Origin: Acanthochromis polyacanthus
Taxonomy: Eukaryota; Chordata; Actinopteri; Pomacentridae
Length of the DNA: 64,000 nt
NCBI RefSeq assembly: GCF_021347895.1
Contig: NC_067118.1
Coordinates: 36,941,755-37,005,754, forward strand
Reading direction: 5' to 3'
The position numbers and the translations under genes are program-made. The stretch's first letter is position 1; each line of letters starts with the position of its first letter. Below the pieces are notes generated by a model. The model was not told where the DNA came from. It was given only the letters and a program-made list of their open reading frames with translations, and ran no database searches. This document shows, piece after piece, positions 14,801 through 28,693 of the stretch.

Positions 14801-17800
14801 ATGACACTTCCTAAGTAGGTTACCATGGAGGGTAACCCAATTTAACACGTGTGTCTGATTGTACTCAGAACCTGTTGAGAACTTGAGGAAGTCCACAGCG
14901 TCACAGCACGCCGGGGCTGATGAAGATTGATCCGTCTCAGGACCTCGGTCTTGAAAAAGAACCAAGTGGGCCCCGCCGCTGATGCCCTTGCACGTGTACA
15001 AAGCAGTTCATTATCAAGAAAAATTATAGGGAGTCAATCTATTGATGTTGCTTAACTAATTGTAAAGCAGGGGATTCAAAAGCAGATGTTGCATTTCAAA
15101 GCAGTTGTGAGCAAGGAGACAGGTTATGATTTATGCTAAAATGTGTGGCTTCAAAGCGTCGAACGCGGCTTCTAAACAAATTGAACAAGTCAAGCGCTAT
15201 TCACCCAGGACCAGGAGGGAGCCCAGCGCATGTAGATCAGAGGCGCACGGCTGCCGCTTGTAATATCACTCAGTGGAGGAGGGGTCCCACTGGGGGGAAG
15301 CAGCACATAGAGGCTAACGCTGAGCACAGAAAAGAATTATGTACGAATGCAGCTGCAGCACCTGTGCAGAAAAACTACACCCTCCTCCCTCCGCTCGCCT
15401 CCTGGAGCATCATCCACACATGGGGGAGTGCACAGGGGTGGGCAGCATCTTGAGACTTGACATCCTTTCCGTGGATGGCGCTATTATTTGGGAGGAGATG
15501 GAAGAGTTGGTAGAAGATACGGGGCCTGTGTCAACATACTGATGCAATTTTAGTAAACATGGATAGAGCTGGGTTAGTTGTAGGGGAGATTGGTGGATGG
15601 GGGAGGCTTAAAAATGTGTTTACTACTGTTGTCTGCTAAACGAAGCAGGCGGTGTGAGAAAACAGATGATAACTGACTGGACTGAGCTCAGATCTCTCAG
15701 TTATATGAGGCCAAAGTTATGGATTTAGAGAAGAAGGAATAAAGAAATCCAAGAAGTCAGAATGATGGGGTGTATATATTGTGAATTTTGCACTGGGTTT
15801 CTTTGTTCAAAATATATTTAGATGTATTACATGCAGGGTGTAGTATATTTCCTAATGATGCACGCTAAAAAGGAACGGCGCATCATCTTGAATTTAATAT
15901 TACCAGAAGTATTCCTCCTTGTTGATGTTGCCATACATGTAAAAAGACAGACTGCACGGACTTCTCTCACAAGTCATTTTTCCGTCTGTTTTCTTCCATT
16001 TGATGCAGCCTAAATTGGGACGGGAGAAACGAATTGCTAAATTTTTAATTAACTTCATAACATCTGCACTTGTGCTTTGAGAGAGCAGCGAGATTTCCTT
16101 TTAACCTATTCCAGCACATTTGCACACCAAGGTAAATCTTGATGCTGGCACTCTTACAGAAAGGAAGAAAAAAAAAATCAAAAATGGAAATGAACTCTCA
16201 CTTGTGTGTGCAGATCAAAGAGGCAGAATTATTCAACTTTTTGCCATTGCTTGATCTTCAAAAAAGAAGAGAGGGGAAAAAAGTAGGGGAAATCTAGATG
16301 GATGAATGAGTTTTAGTTCTTCAGTTGTTTTAGGAGTGCTCATTTGCTTATCCAGTGTATTTACTTGTTCATCATGACTTTAATGTCTCAGCTCTGAGCT
16401 GCTTCATTTCGAAGGTAAGACAGCCATATGTTACTGAGAGAAAAGCATGCTTAAAAATCACATTCCCTCCTCCATCGCTCTTCATTTTATTACTTTATTT
16501 CTAAATCTTTAAACTCTCCTGCTACCCTGATAAAGAATTACTCATTAGGACTTAATGAAATAAATAAAATCTCTGTATTACAATTATAAAGAGACAGAAA
16601 ATGCACAGAAAACTTCATTATTTTGATGTTCATAGACGATTAATCAAAGCACAATCAACACAGCAGCTGTTTTATTAAATGTCCCCAATATTTCATACAT
16701 TCTGATAATAGCTGATAATGTAAAGGACACTTACACTCAGCAGTCACTCACACACAAGCAGCTCTGATTGATTTCACAATAATAATGTGACATTATGAAG
16801 AACAGGAATAGTAAAGTTACATACAGTTCATTGCCACCCCACTAGAGAGAGCTGTTGATGAGGCAACCAATGCAAGTGAAAGATACAGAAGGCTGCAGCA
16901 GGACGTAGAATCACATTTCTGAACAGTAAATATTTACATTGCCTTACATACATTTAAAAGTAGACAGGGACTGATCTATTATTTGCATTTAAGGTGGCTT
17001 AAACCTGACTCCTCTCCGGTTTTGATTGTTTCCTTTCTGCTGTAGCTTTCCTGTTTGGTCAGAAGTCTGTGAAATCGGAGCAGGCCGTGAGTCCAGCACC
17101 CCCCCCCAACACACCCATCCACCCCCCGCCCCTGTTGCAGGCACCTGCACAGGTAGTCCTGACTGATGTGGGTGATATCACAGCACACCAGAGCTCCTTT
17201 AACAAATCTCCCTTTGATACAGCACACACAATGGCGTCTCTATAGGAAACCCCCGTACCTCTCTGTGTGTGGGGCGAAGAGTCTCAAACACAAAAAGATA
17301 ATGACACAGAAAAAAATAACGTTCTTTAAAAAAAGAAAGGGCTTGTGGTTGGAGAAGAAAAAGAAATGCTGCATTTGCGTTACCTTCTCTCTCCACAAGA
17401 GGGCGTGTTGCGTCTGCTCCCTGCTGCCTCAGTGTTCCAGAGTGTCTGATGGCTGATTTTCATGGATTGTTATAAGATTCACACTTATACTTGTACACAA
17501 AAAGGTCAGTTGCACATTCTGCCTAATTTGTATGTAGCCTAAATATTATTATTGTGCAAAATTTTGTTGACAAAGTACCAAGGGCACAGATCAGTCACGT
17601 AGTACAGTCTGCACATTTGCTTCTTTTATGTTAAAGTTCAGATAATTTTCCCCAAAGAACATACTATGGAAGCAGACTCAATTACATACTTTCATACAGA
17701 CAGTAGGTCTAACAAGCAAACAAAAAATCTTAATGGCATACTTTTCAAAACCAAGAAAGCTACAATTATACATGAGGGTTATATTACTCTTACTTAGAGA

Positions 17801-20800
17801 TAAAGGGTCAAGAACTATTTTGTGCCAAAGTAAATATAAATGTATGTCTTAGCCACTTATTTTCTTACTGTGTGCACATTTTAACTGCTGTTGCTCTTCT
17901 TGCGGTTTTCCTCCTGTTTTTAGATTTTTATTTTTATTCTATTTAGCTTTTCCTTATGCAAATTGAGAGCGTAAGGCAGATGATGTCTCAAATTTCCTCG
18001 TAAAGCTTGGGAAAGACTGCGGAAAAGCAAATGTGACCTGACTTTTTAATTTGATTGCATAAAGCACTCAGGTTTTGATTAAAATGTCATGCTTTTTCTG
18101 TACAGAACTAGTCAGCGGCTTCTCCTGTGTGTTTTAGTTAAATTTAGAAAATGTCTTTAGTACTAAAGCAGCCACAAAACATCAGCATCAGCAACGTGTT
18201 GAGTCATGTCATGCCTGTGGGTACAGGATTTTCTTTTGCTAGAAAAATACCTGCAGGTTTTGACTGTGATATTCATGTGACGGAGCAGGTTCAGGATTTT
18301 TTGGGAGAAACAAATGTCTATTCAGACATCTTTCATCCACTGGTTCACTCTGATTCCATTCATGTTATTTTTCATTAAACATCTGTGAATATAATGCTTT
18401 TATTTACTGCCTTATAGTACCATATTCCATGCTGCAACTTAGTCTGGTGCAATAATACAGCTGAACCTGTGCAATGAAATTCACATTCCCTTTAGCCATT
18501 CCTTTTAATTTACTTACAGTTCCTCATCTTTACAGTCAGCTTTATAGTGTTTATATTGTGTGTTATATTTATCTTGTTGTTTGATTATAGAATGTCCTGT
18601 TTAGTGTTTAAACATTTGTGTATTCTATGCGCCAAAAGAAGGAGCACTCCTAATTTAACTGAACGCATTGCAAAGCTTCCAGACAATAAAGACTTTCCGA
18701 GTCTTCATCAGATTACATCAGAATCCGATGATGACTAATTGGGTCTGAATTCGTAGAAAGGACATTACAGTGACTTAAAGAAATCAGCACCCAAACTCGA
18801 GCTGGTTATTGCTGAGTGGACTAAATATGATCTCAGTTCTTGGCAGCAAACGAGTAGAGACTGATTTGTGTAGCGTTTTACCAAATGAAAATGCAAAACT
18901 ACTGAAGCATTACATATTAAAAATCAGTACACTGGCAAACACAAGAAAAGCAGAAAAGAATTTACAATACGGAAACAATATCAACAAAAATGTAAAATCT
19001 GCTAATAGAATATATGCAAGTCTCAAATAATTAAATTAAACTCAACTATTTTTTTGTCTTTCTAAATTTGAGAATCTGCCCAGTTTGAGCAACTTTGACA
19101 CGTTTGTGTCATGCTGAGCTGTTTTGCCGCCTCATGCAGAGGGATTTTCTGCTTTTATTCTCCCACAAAACAGTAGACAGATTACTTTTTTATTGCAGTT
19201 GAGCTGAATATGTATGTCGTTGTTTGTATGTGCATTATCTGTCTTTTTATGAAATCAATATTCGTTTTTTGGATCAGTTTGATGTGATGTGTATTTTTGT
19301 TCAATTTTGTGTTTGGTTTCATGAAAGTATTACATCTGCTGCAATCAAATTTACCCTGGTTAGTTACCAGATTTGACTGAACTCTTACATGCAAATCAGT
19401 GGCAGCTTGTTGTCAAAGAACAGCACAAAACGTTATCTATTAATATTTGCTGATTTGTACTGTGATTCTGAGATAGTCAAGCTCATTGATGTTTTTTTCT
19501 CACTCTCACTTAAACATCACTGTTCTACTGCTACATCCATCAGTCACTGACTTTCTTAGTTCACCGGTCCACAGACCTTCCCACTGCCTAATTGTACATA
19601 ATTATACCATGACCGGCATAGATCAGGTTCCTTCACATCAGTGATAATTATTTTCACCAGCTCTGTGTGGTCTAGCTGGCTATAATTTCCTTTAAACCCA
19701 GAAAATGTCTGGCGCTTTTATGTATCTACCAGTGTTTGTAGAACTCTTTTCTCAAGCTATTGATATGTTTAACCAAAAGAAAAAAAAATCCTCAGGAGAG
19801 CCTCAACACAGCCAGCGAGGTGGAGGGGGGCAAGCTCTTGGCTTTGTCTGTCTGTTGAGTGGAGCCATCAGATAACGGCCAGGACAATGGCGCTCCATTC
19901 TGAGGGCTCACTTAAATGAGCAGGAAGCGGCAGTGAGCGCCTAGCGGAGGCTTCTGGTGGACTCCCTGGGGTCCGCTCAGCCCTGATGGAGCACGCCACC
20001 GCTGAATGGTTGGAGAGCATGAGAGGAAATGAGAAGCTAGTAGCCACCCAGCTGAAGTCACGGGTGTCCTTTGATGCTGAACAAGCAAAGATGGATGCAA
20101 GGTAAAGGTGATGGAGAGGTAAGGGGAGGCAGAAACTAGGGGAGAGAGCAAAATAAGAAGAGGAGAGGTGAAACATGAAGGGGAAAGATATAAACAAGAG
20201 AAATAAACAATCCGATTGGGATATTTTAAAACGGGTACAAATTTCCTGCAGGGGTGAAAATGTGCCAGAATGGAGTTCTCACATTTGTCATTGATGGTAC
20301 AGCCAAGGCCATTTTCTCTACCATATCATGCATGTCATATTTATCTGGCTCACTCACTACAGGGAACTTCAGAAACTCTGTACACATCTTTTACATTTCT
20401 TTGTGGACAATTACAATTTTTTTGTAGCACACAGTTTATGCTAGTTTGCCTTGACATTCACCGTTCTCAAGAAAAGAGGGCATACAGGTTTTTTTTAAAA
20501 AAAAAAACAGCTCAGTGCTGCCTAAAAATGCACTCACATCTATTTCATCCCCTATTCTGATTGATTGTTTTTAGTGGGTCTGACTCCTCGCACATGGAAA
20601 AGTAACACAAACCCTTCTTTCTTCCTTTTCTTTTGTTGTCTTGCCTCAGAAGTGACTACATGGGTGATGGCACGTTTTGGCAGGATGGTGGTCCGGTTGG
20701 GGTTCTCCCTGCCCTCCACCCATCTCCGCCAGCCTGGTATACGTGCAGCCGAGGCTGTCTGGTGCTGCAGCAGCCCTGTGAATAACTCTGTGGAGCTCTC

Positions 20801-23800
20801 AGGCTGATATCAGGAAATCCAGTGTTAGAATATTACAGAATGGCATTAATGACAATGGAGGTTACATAAGAAGCTGTAACTGGTTTAATGCACCGGAAAA
20901 AGTCCTCACTTGTCGTGAACCTAATTCTGTCCTATGAAATTGGAGACTTTTACATGTTTTGCATCCCGTTTCATAATCAGTTTCTCACATATGCACAGTT
21001 TGAGTGGGAGTAGTCAACTTGGGTCAAGCAGACTGCATTATCCATAGAGGACTTAAGATTCACAAGGACAGATGATCCAATATCCTTTCTGATTCTGTAT
21101 TATAATGTTATGATTAAGACAGAATTTTAGAGAAGCAGGTTCTTTGTTTTTAGCTCCATTTGAAGTTTTATTTGACCTTTTGCCCTTAAGAGCATAGCAT
21201 AAACACAGACAGGAATGGTGATGGTTTGTAGGTGGAAGGTGGAGGTTACAGGTTAAAACCACAAATTACTGAGCTGTAGTGTATTAATAGAGGGTTCTCC
21301 CTAAGCTTTGAAGTGACGCTATGGATACTGCTGTAGGCAGGAATCTACTTAGTCAAACATACTAATGTTAAGGCTTAACTTTAAGTTTCTGACACTTTTA
21401 CTGTTGGATTTTAGAGAGGTGACGAAGAAATCACATGCACTTTCTGCATACAAGGTGTTCCTCTTCCAACTCTATTGCCTCATGCACATCACCTTAACAC
21501 ATGGATAAAGGCAAAGCTTGACAGCCAGTGAGTAATGGGGGATTGTTCAGCATTACCAGGAGACAGTTTAGGAAAAAAAGGAGACTGCTGAAAGTTTTAA
21601 GTATCATTTCATTGCTCTTTATGTGGCAGAAAAGCTGAATTAATTAAACCAAAAGAGCCTGCATGAACAGATGCAACTAGAGATAAAAAAGCAAACTTCA
21701 ACACGTAGTCTACACCAGCTTTAAAGATCCCAGTGTGGGTGTACATACACTGCTAAAAGCTGTTGAGTCAACATTTTGGCCAAAGAGCTGCAACGTAACC
21801 ACCCTGACCTCTGTGTGAGGTGAGTCTGGCTGCACTGGTGATTTTCAAGGACCCTCTCCACGAGAGTCTCACGCACAAGATGAAATACTGGAGTCACTAT
21901 AGTGGCTCAAGGCGAAATCTTTTTCCCTTAAAACTCATCACTGTGTCTGAGTTCACAGCCTTAATATTAGCCTCAATTTTTTTGGGAAGCATGCAGAAAT
22001 CGAGCACCGTTTAATACTGCATAGAAATGTGCTCATGTGTCACAACACACCATTTTCAAAGGAAGATCTTTCTTCTCTTCTCCAGCCCACAGTTTTTTGT
22101 GTGTGTAATGCATACGGGACTGATTATTACCCTCTACAGTAAACACACGAGAAATGACAACACAAGGAAATGTTTCTTCGTTGTGTGGAATGCCTCAAGT
22201 GCTCCGCGGCTGAAAGTGAATCTGGTGTTGACAGAAGTGTTAAGGTGAGGCAGACAATGCAGCGGCGGCTCTTACAATGAGGTTCAAGGTTGTGTCGCCA
22301 CTGTGTACTTGAGCTGCACAATGCTTCGGCATGGGCTAGGAAGTGACACATCCCAAAACCTGACTCTCCAGTCAGCCCAGGGCCTCGATAGGTCAAAACA
22401 GCTCCGCGACATGGTTTAGGAAATTGAACTGGCATTCCAAATGATTAAGCAGCGCAAAATGTCAAGTAAAACTGCCCCTGCGTGATGACACATTTTATAA
22501 TGATGTTAGCACCAAACTGGACAACAGAGGAGACGGTGAGTCGGCAAGAGAGGCAGCTTTGACTGTCAGACAGAAATACCTCAGATGAGACTAAACACAA
22601 GTGAGTGTTTTGTTTTTTTCATGTGTGGCACCATATCCTGACAGGGGACATGCAGGACAGTGACTATCAGCACCGAAAGGAAGGTCAGACAGGAGTCCAG
22701 GTCTCACCTTTTGTTCTCTTCAGATGACAGACAAGCTGCTTCGGCCAGGCGTTGACCTTTTAATGTCTGTTTTGGTATGCCTGCTTTCCAACATGGAAGA
22801 ACTGAAAAGCTGGAACTCCTTGAAGTGCACTTCCTTCAACACCAGCCAACCAAACAGTCATTGTTCATAATCCACCCTCAGCTTCTTCAGATGGGAACTG
22901 CAGTATGATCAAGTGAGCAACGCTACATCGTTAAGTCATCATCCTGTTGTTATCTTAATGAGAACATAAAACTTAACCACGGAGGATGCTTCACGAGCAC
23001 ACGCTCAGATACAGACCCCTGGGGAGCCTGTGGATGTAGGCGGGTGCTGCCTTACCCGCCCAGGAGATGGATGACCCAGATGTTTGATGAATGGACAGGA
23101 CTGGTGTGGGTGTGGTGGAGGTCAGGAGACGTTCATCAAGAATGTACGGGAAATACGCAACTCACTCCGAAGGTTACTGGACTCACACAAAGTTAAGAAA
23201 CAGTTTAATAGGAGAAGATCTGAAATAAACACTGAAAATTTAGGAATTTATCACAGTCAAGAACAGAAGAATTAGCAGAAGAAAAGTGTTCCGTTAAAGA
23301 ATGCAATATTTGTTTGATTATTGTGCTGCCTGAATAATAGAGCCTGACAAGCTGCTGTGAAATATGCACTTTTCAGCACACATCAAAGGGTTGTAAGACA
23401 AATTCCCAGGTTATGTTCAGCTCTTAACCCCGACAGAAAGTTTGCGAGGCATGAGTGACAAATTACAACAAATTCATGACTTCGTGAAAGATGCCCCTCT
23501 GAAGGGACATGATTCATGAAGTCGAACAATACTTGGACAGCACAAGGAGAGGGAATAATGGATGGAGACGAGCATCAAACGGAAAGGGTTGGGAGAGGTA
23601 AGGAGACACAAGGAGAGGTTTGGCTTCCAGCAGCCAGCTGCATAGACAAGGTCACTTCCAAAGGAGCATGCCATGGGGGGTCGGGACAAGCATCCCATAA
23701 AGGAGATAAAGAACAATAGCAGGAACTATAGGCCACAAAGTAACTGGAGACTCTCCCTGGAAGAGAATAATTGAAAGACCCTGTAAGATCAGGACACACA

Positions 23801-24320
23801 CTCAGCATGAAGGAGACAGGGTGGATGAGGTATTTTTGTAATGTGATTAATGCTAATGCTGCAAGGAAAGTGGGATCATGAGGTGTGCTGCCAAACATAA
23901 CTACAGCTGCCACCAAGCTGTATGTTTTTCCAAGTTCACAACACTCCCTAAGAGTTTTTTTTAGACAAGATAGCTAATCATTTGTCTTCATGGACAATGC
24001 TGCACTTCAGAAAAATCAACACGACTGAAAATGGAAACAAAACTAGACCTGTTTGTGCAAGCAGATTATTACCACCCACAGTTGAGTTATGTTAAGTGAC
24101 TTCTGGCACTTTTGCGAGACAGCATCAGTTGTCAGACGACCTGTGACCTAAGTGGCGTTCAAAAGGTTCTGCGACTGGCTGTAAAAAGCATGAACCATAC
24201 CTGTTTTAAATGTGGCTATTATCCCCTACAAGGTAGTGCTCTTTTGAAAAAAATATGCTGTTCCTTGTGCTTCTGCAACCCTCTGCAAATCCTGTTCTGA
24301 TTCATTTTTGCGATTCCACC
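11853..24320. other. Long intergenic stretch, no gene or clear repeat identified
   Basis: About 12.5 kb in which I found no exon matching a family I know, no RNA gene and no complete mobile element. Small features include C- and A-rich runs at about 17101-17110 and 17325-17332. Open frames here are under 115 codons and lack motifs. Conserved regulatory sequence could be present and would need cross-species alignment to see. Confidence 0.4.
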
Positions 24321-24329
24321 ATGGGCCTT

Positions 24330-24850
24330 AAGCATGCACAGCAAACAAATCAAATTTTGTGTCAAACTGAACCCAAATTCATCTCGTCTGTGATAAGAGT
24401 TGGATTTACACCTATGACCCACAGAGCAAACAGCAGTCTTTGAAGAGCCGCAATCTGTAAGACTGAAGATGGCACATCTGATGAGCAGTACAGCCAAGAG
24501 CATGTTCGTTATTTTGAGATTGTGCACCATGAATTTGCCCCCCATAAGCAGCCTTCTAACACCAAGATCAACTGTAACATCTTGTTACATCTGAGGAAGA
24601 ACATACAGCTCAAGCAACATGAACTGTGGCATGTGCCAACGTGTGCTCACTCACAATACATCAAAAATACACACATTTTGTAGCTGACACCATCACAATC
24701 ACTGCTCTCCAGCCAAGGTGGAGGACATCCAACTCATTTTGTAGATGGTGCTTGACATGTTTACAGAACAGAACTTTCAGGAAGTGCTTCAAACATGACA
24801 GGAGCACTGGGAACGGTGTATTGCTGCACAAGAAGCCACTTTGAAGGGAA
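24330..24850 (+). pseudogene. Decayed mariner transposase fragment
   Basis: Read across three frames, the plus strand retains landmarks of the mariner catalytic domain in the right order. These are CDKSWIYTYDPQSKQQS near 24390-24440 (family pattern GDESWVY.YDPETKQQS), FEIVHHEFAP near 24512-24541, LRKNIQLKQHELW near 24592-24630, and a C-terminal FQEVLQ.(stop).QEHWERCIAAQ near 24775-24835. Several frameshifts, in-frame stops and an internal deletion (between the ELW motif and the HHDNAPAH position) show it is long dead. Terminal repeats were not found. Confidence 0.75.
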
Positions 24851-27800
24851 AAGTGTCAATATCTATATCCGGTATGGTTTTTGCTTTTCATTTGTGCAGT
24901 CTTGGAACTTTCTGATTGCACCTTGTGGTTGTAGTGATTGATGAACAAAACTGCTTTATAGAAATATAATTTCACACATTTGAAGAACAATCGTTAACAA
25001 TGTGACCTCACATTTATAATATGAATTTTGTCTCACAAAAATGCAACTTGACATGTTTGGAGTCTGCAAAAAGGTGTTCAGACCCTCTGGCCAATATTAT
25101 ATACGTTGGATTATGTAAAATGGTTTGTAGCTTGCTGTGCCACACTGCCATTGTTTAAATTTACGAAGAACTGTGTGTTATGGCGGAGCAGACAGGTTTT
25201 ATCTGGTTTAGAGTTAACACTTCATATCCTTTTCTATTGAATGCATTGTTCCTTTAACCACTGATTCATATCTTGTTTAAACAGTCTGCAGACACATCAC
25301 TCTCTTGGTGCGTTCATAAATCCTCTGGAGCTGATCAACACAATAGCCCACATTCCTGGCATTTAAAGGAAGTCCCTTATATCACTGCATCTCCTCTCCA
25401 CCAGAGACAAAAATTCTAGGAATATGACAGCGAAACAAAAACAACTCTACACATGCATGTCTGCTTATTTCATTTAGTTTAAAAGGCAGGGATACATCAC
25501 ACTTTGCACACGCAGCGCTTTGCATCAGTAACACATCCTCAGACTTTGTGCCGACACCCTGTCTGCCTCCTCTGACATTGTTAGCAATGGATTCTCTTCC
25601 ATGAAATAACAACTTCACACGAAAGAGTTAGCTTAAATTAGCTAATGTTTTCCTTTTCCACATTTAGAAAGAACAACAGTCATTAGAAAGAAATATTAAT
25701 CAGGGTTAAATCATTTGACTTGTCTCCAGCACTGTATGTGGGATTACCAAACATCCCCCGCTAATTATGGCTTCGTCTGGGCTGAGGTGACATATTATAT
25801 AACCATGACAATGATTTCATGTCCTCAACACTACAGCTCCAGCAATGATTATTTTTATATTAATTAATCAAATGACTGCATGAATGTGTCGGAGGCCTCT
25901 TGGAGTGATGAACCGACTGGTGCTATCCAGCTCTGTAGCTCCACGGCTCTTCTTTTGACAGAAACAAATATACAAAAAGGTACAATATCCACCAAAAGCT
26001 AACAGCATCGGAGTAAACAAAATGCAGCAAGTCAAAGAGACACTGTGTGTTGTAGAAAAACAGCAACATATTACCTCCTATTGTGACTGTGACAGGAGCA
26101 AAAGAGGAAGTGAGATGATGGTATGAGAACACGAAAGAAGCTGAGTGGATAAAGTTTCCATATCTTTATCTTTACCCAAACTATGACCTTTTCCTAATCC
26201 TAATTTCTCAAATACTGAGACATAACCAAACCTTAACCATAATCATATCATAGATTTGATTTTCACCAGTAGTTTGTATCAGTTTTAGAGGGCACTAACA
26301 AGGCATGTCACCCTGTCGATAGGAGTATCAGTGCAGGAAATGCTTCAAATGATTTGCTTGATTACCCTGACTTAAAACACGGATAAATTCAGCAGCTGAA
26401 TGTTGCCCTGTCTCTGCTGGATATCAGATTAGGTAATGATTTGCTAAAACATACAGTATCGCAGAATTTTGAGGTGATATAACGTGAAGCAGCTTGCTGT
26501 GGAGTTCAACGGAAGTGGCAGCCTCTGGCGCTGCAGTACCTCGACCATCCACTCGAGGCAAGTCAGTCCCGATTGACCTTCATGTTAAAATGTTCAACTT
26601 TACAGCAGAAATAAAAGTGTTTACAGGCTGGCACAAAAAATGGTTCTAGGCTCTATAGCTAATTTATCTGGCAATAACAACTGCACATCGCATGCAATTT
26701 TAAATATGACATCCATTTAAATTGCATTAAGGCTTAAAGTTTTGCATTCATAAGGGTGAAGCAGGTTTAAATTACAGGTGGGCACTATCATAGGGAAGTA
26801 AATGGCCTAAAAATGTTTGCTTGGCCTGCTTTTAGATTAGCAGGGAGTCAGGAGAGATGATGTCCAGAGTTGCCACACTGAGCTTCTAAACTACTGTCCA
26901 GGAAACCTTTGGCCCAACTATATGTGCAGTCAACCCCACATTTTCAAAAACAACCAAACAGTTACTATAGCTTTAGTTTAAAAGCTTTTAAATGTTTCTT
27001 TTACCTTTTGTAGCCATTACACAGCTATTATTGTTCACATATATTCTTACTAAAGCTATATGGGGCCCTCCATACTCTGATTTTTGTTTGGTTGCATTCA
27101 TGGCTGGACGATCAATGTCATGTTCACCTCATACTGCAAGACGAAACAGCTTCACGCATGCATTTTATCCTTGTACATCTTTGCTGTAGATCAAACGTGT
27201 GGTACAGCACATCTTGAATTTTCAGCTGTAAACTCACTGCCCTTCTACCGAAGGTCTACGCCCACACAAATCCAAATCCTTGGGTGTTGGCCTGTATAAC
27301 AATTGTGAACAGTGGCATTGCCTGCCCTTCCTCACGTAGCCTCATGGGATGGGAGACGATATTCATGAGACGGGCGTGATTGATTCCCCGCACCCAAAAA
27401 CCAGCGTATACTCTCCATATTTTAAATGTTATATTCACCAGTTGGACTGAACCTTTCTTGAGGCCGCAAGGATCATTTCCACTTTGATGATATAGTCAGC
27501 CTCCCAAGCAGCATTTTGCAGACATACAGCTCCTGTTTTATCTTGTATTTATCCAAAGCCCCCCTGTGTACTCTCCTGCCTGACAAAGAACATCTCACTC
27601 ATCGCACACAATCTCTGACCAGAGTCAAGGTGTGGTTTGATCCATGAACCAGGCTGCCATGTATGATTGGGTTTCACAGGGGTCTCCCGGGTGCCCTGCA
27701 GATGACTCTTTTCCTTATGGCTACACAGTTTAAACGCCCACCCATTACAGACATCCATCCTTCTCGGAAATGAACTCCTTGCTAACAGACATGGTTTGAG

Positions 27801-27933
27801 GTTACACCTCAGCTCCACCAACAATGCCACTTTGATCTCCTCAGGCGTTTCACAGTGCTATACATTGTGTGACTTAATCTATTGTGCCTACCCTGAACTT
27901 GTACCAACCGCATAGCTGTGCAGTGTGAAGGAT

Positions 27934-27938
<5 letters not shown>
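24851..27938. other. Intergenic, nothing recognised
   Basis: About 3 kb of unique-looking DNA between the mariner relic and the slc26a10 promoter region. No exon, RNA gene or terminal-repeat structure was found. Confidence 0.4.

Positions 27939-27993
<55 letters not shown>
27939..27993. repeat. (GT)n microsatellite upstream of slc26a10
   Basis: About 27 GT units, roughly 290 bases upstream of the slc26a10 TATA box, followed by a run of about 13 G at 28043-28055. Alternating purine-pyrimidine DNA of this length can adopt Z-form, but any regulatory role is speculation. Confidence 0.97.
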
Positions 27994-27994
<1 letters not shown>

Positions 27995-28280
27995 AGGAGG
28001 GATTGTGATCAGAGATTGTGTGTCTGACATTTTACTTTCTGCTGGGGGGGGGGGGGAAACACGTCTAGCAGTAGGACCCAGAGGATATCTGTTGGAAAAA
28101 GTGAACCAGCACACCTTTATGTTGTTAGAGGCAGAGCAAAGATGTAAAAAAAAAAAAAAAAGAGGAAAAAAGTTGTTCAATACTGTAACAAGAAAAAAAG
28201 TTGAGCTGTGAGCCATGTCATTGGCTGAGGGGAGGCTGACAGGAAAGAGCAATGGCTCTTGAGGTCAGGGCAGAGTGTGC

Positions 28281-28287
28281 TATAAAT
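28281..28287 (+). promoter_or_regulatory. slc26a10: TATA box of slc26a10
   Basis: TATAAAT lies 78 bases upstream of the inferred start codon at 28359, which would give a 5' UTR of roughly 45-50 bases. It is in the right orientation and distance for a simple core promoter. Confidence 0.5.
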
Positions 28288-28358
28288 GTATTGCAATTGA
28301 CAACACCTTGACGGACTCTGCTACAGCGCTTGCATGGTCCACCATCACCGGGGACAAG

Positions 28359-28658
28359 ATGAGCGCTTCTGTGGCCGTGTACAGGAATATCTACACGGAG
28401 GACCGCTTCAAACAGGCGTACGGCTCGGATGACAACACGAGTGGAAGTTTGAGGCTCCGGGAAAAACTCGCGGGGAGATGCAGGTGTTCGAGGCGAGCCT
28501 GCCTTCACCTGTTGAGGGACAGAGTTCCCATTTTCAGCTGGCTGCCGAGGTACAGACTGAAGAAATGGATCTTAGGAGATACTGTAGCTGGTCTCACTGT
28601 GGGCATTCTGCACATTCCACAAGGTGAGTAAACACTGATTACTGCATTATGATTAGTG

Positions 28659-28693
<35 letters not shown>

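Noticed and set aside
27809..28252. 147-codon minus-strand frame with a His-Thr run
   Set aside because: The run comes from the GT microsatellite; the frame is antisense to the slc26a10 promoter and has no domain.
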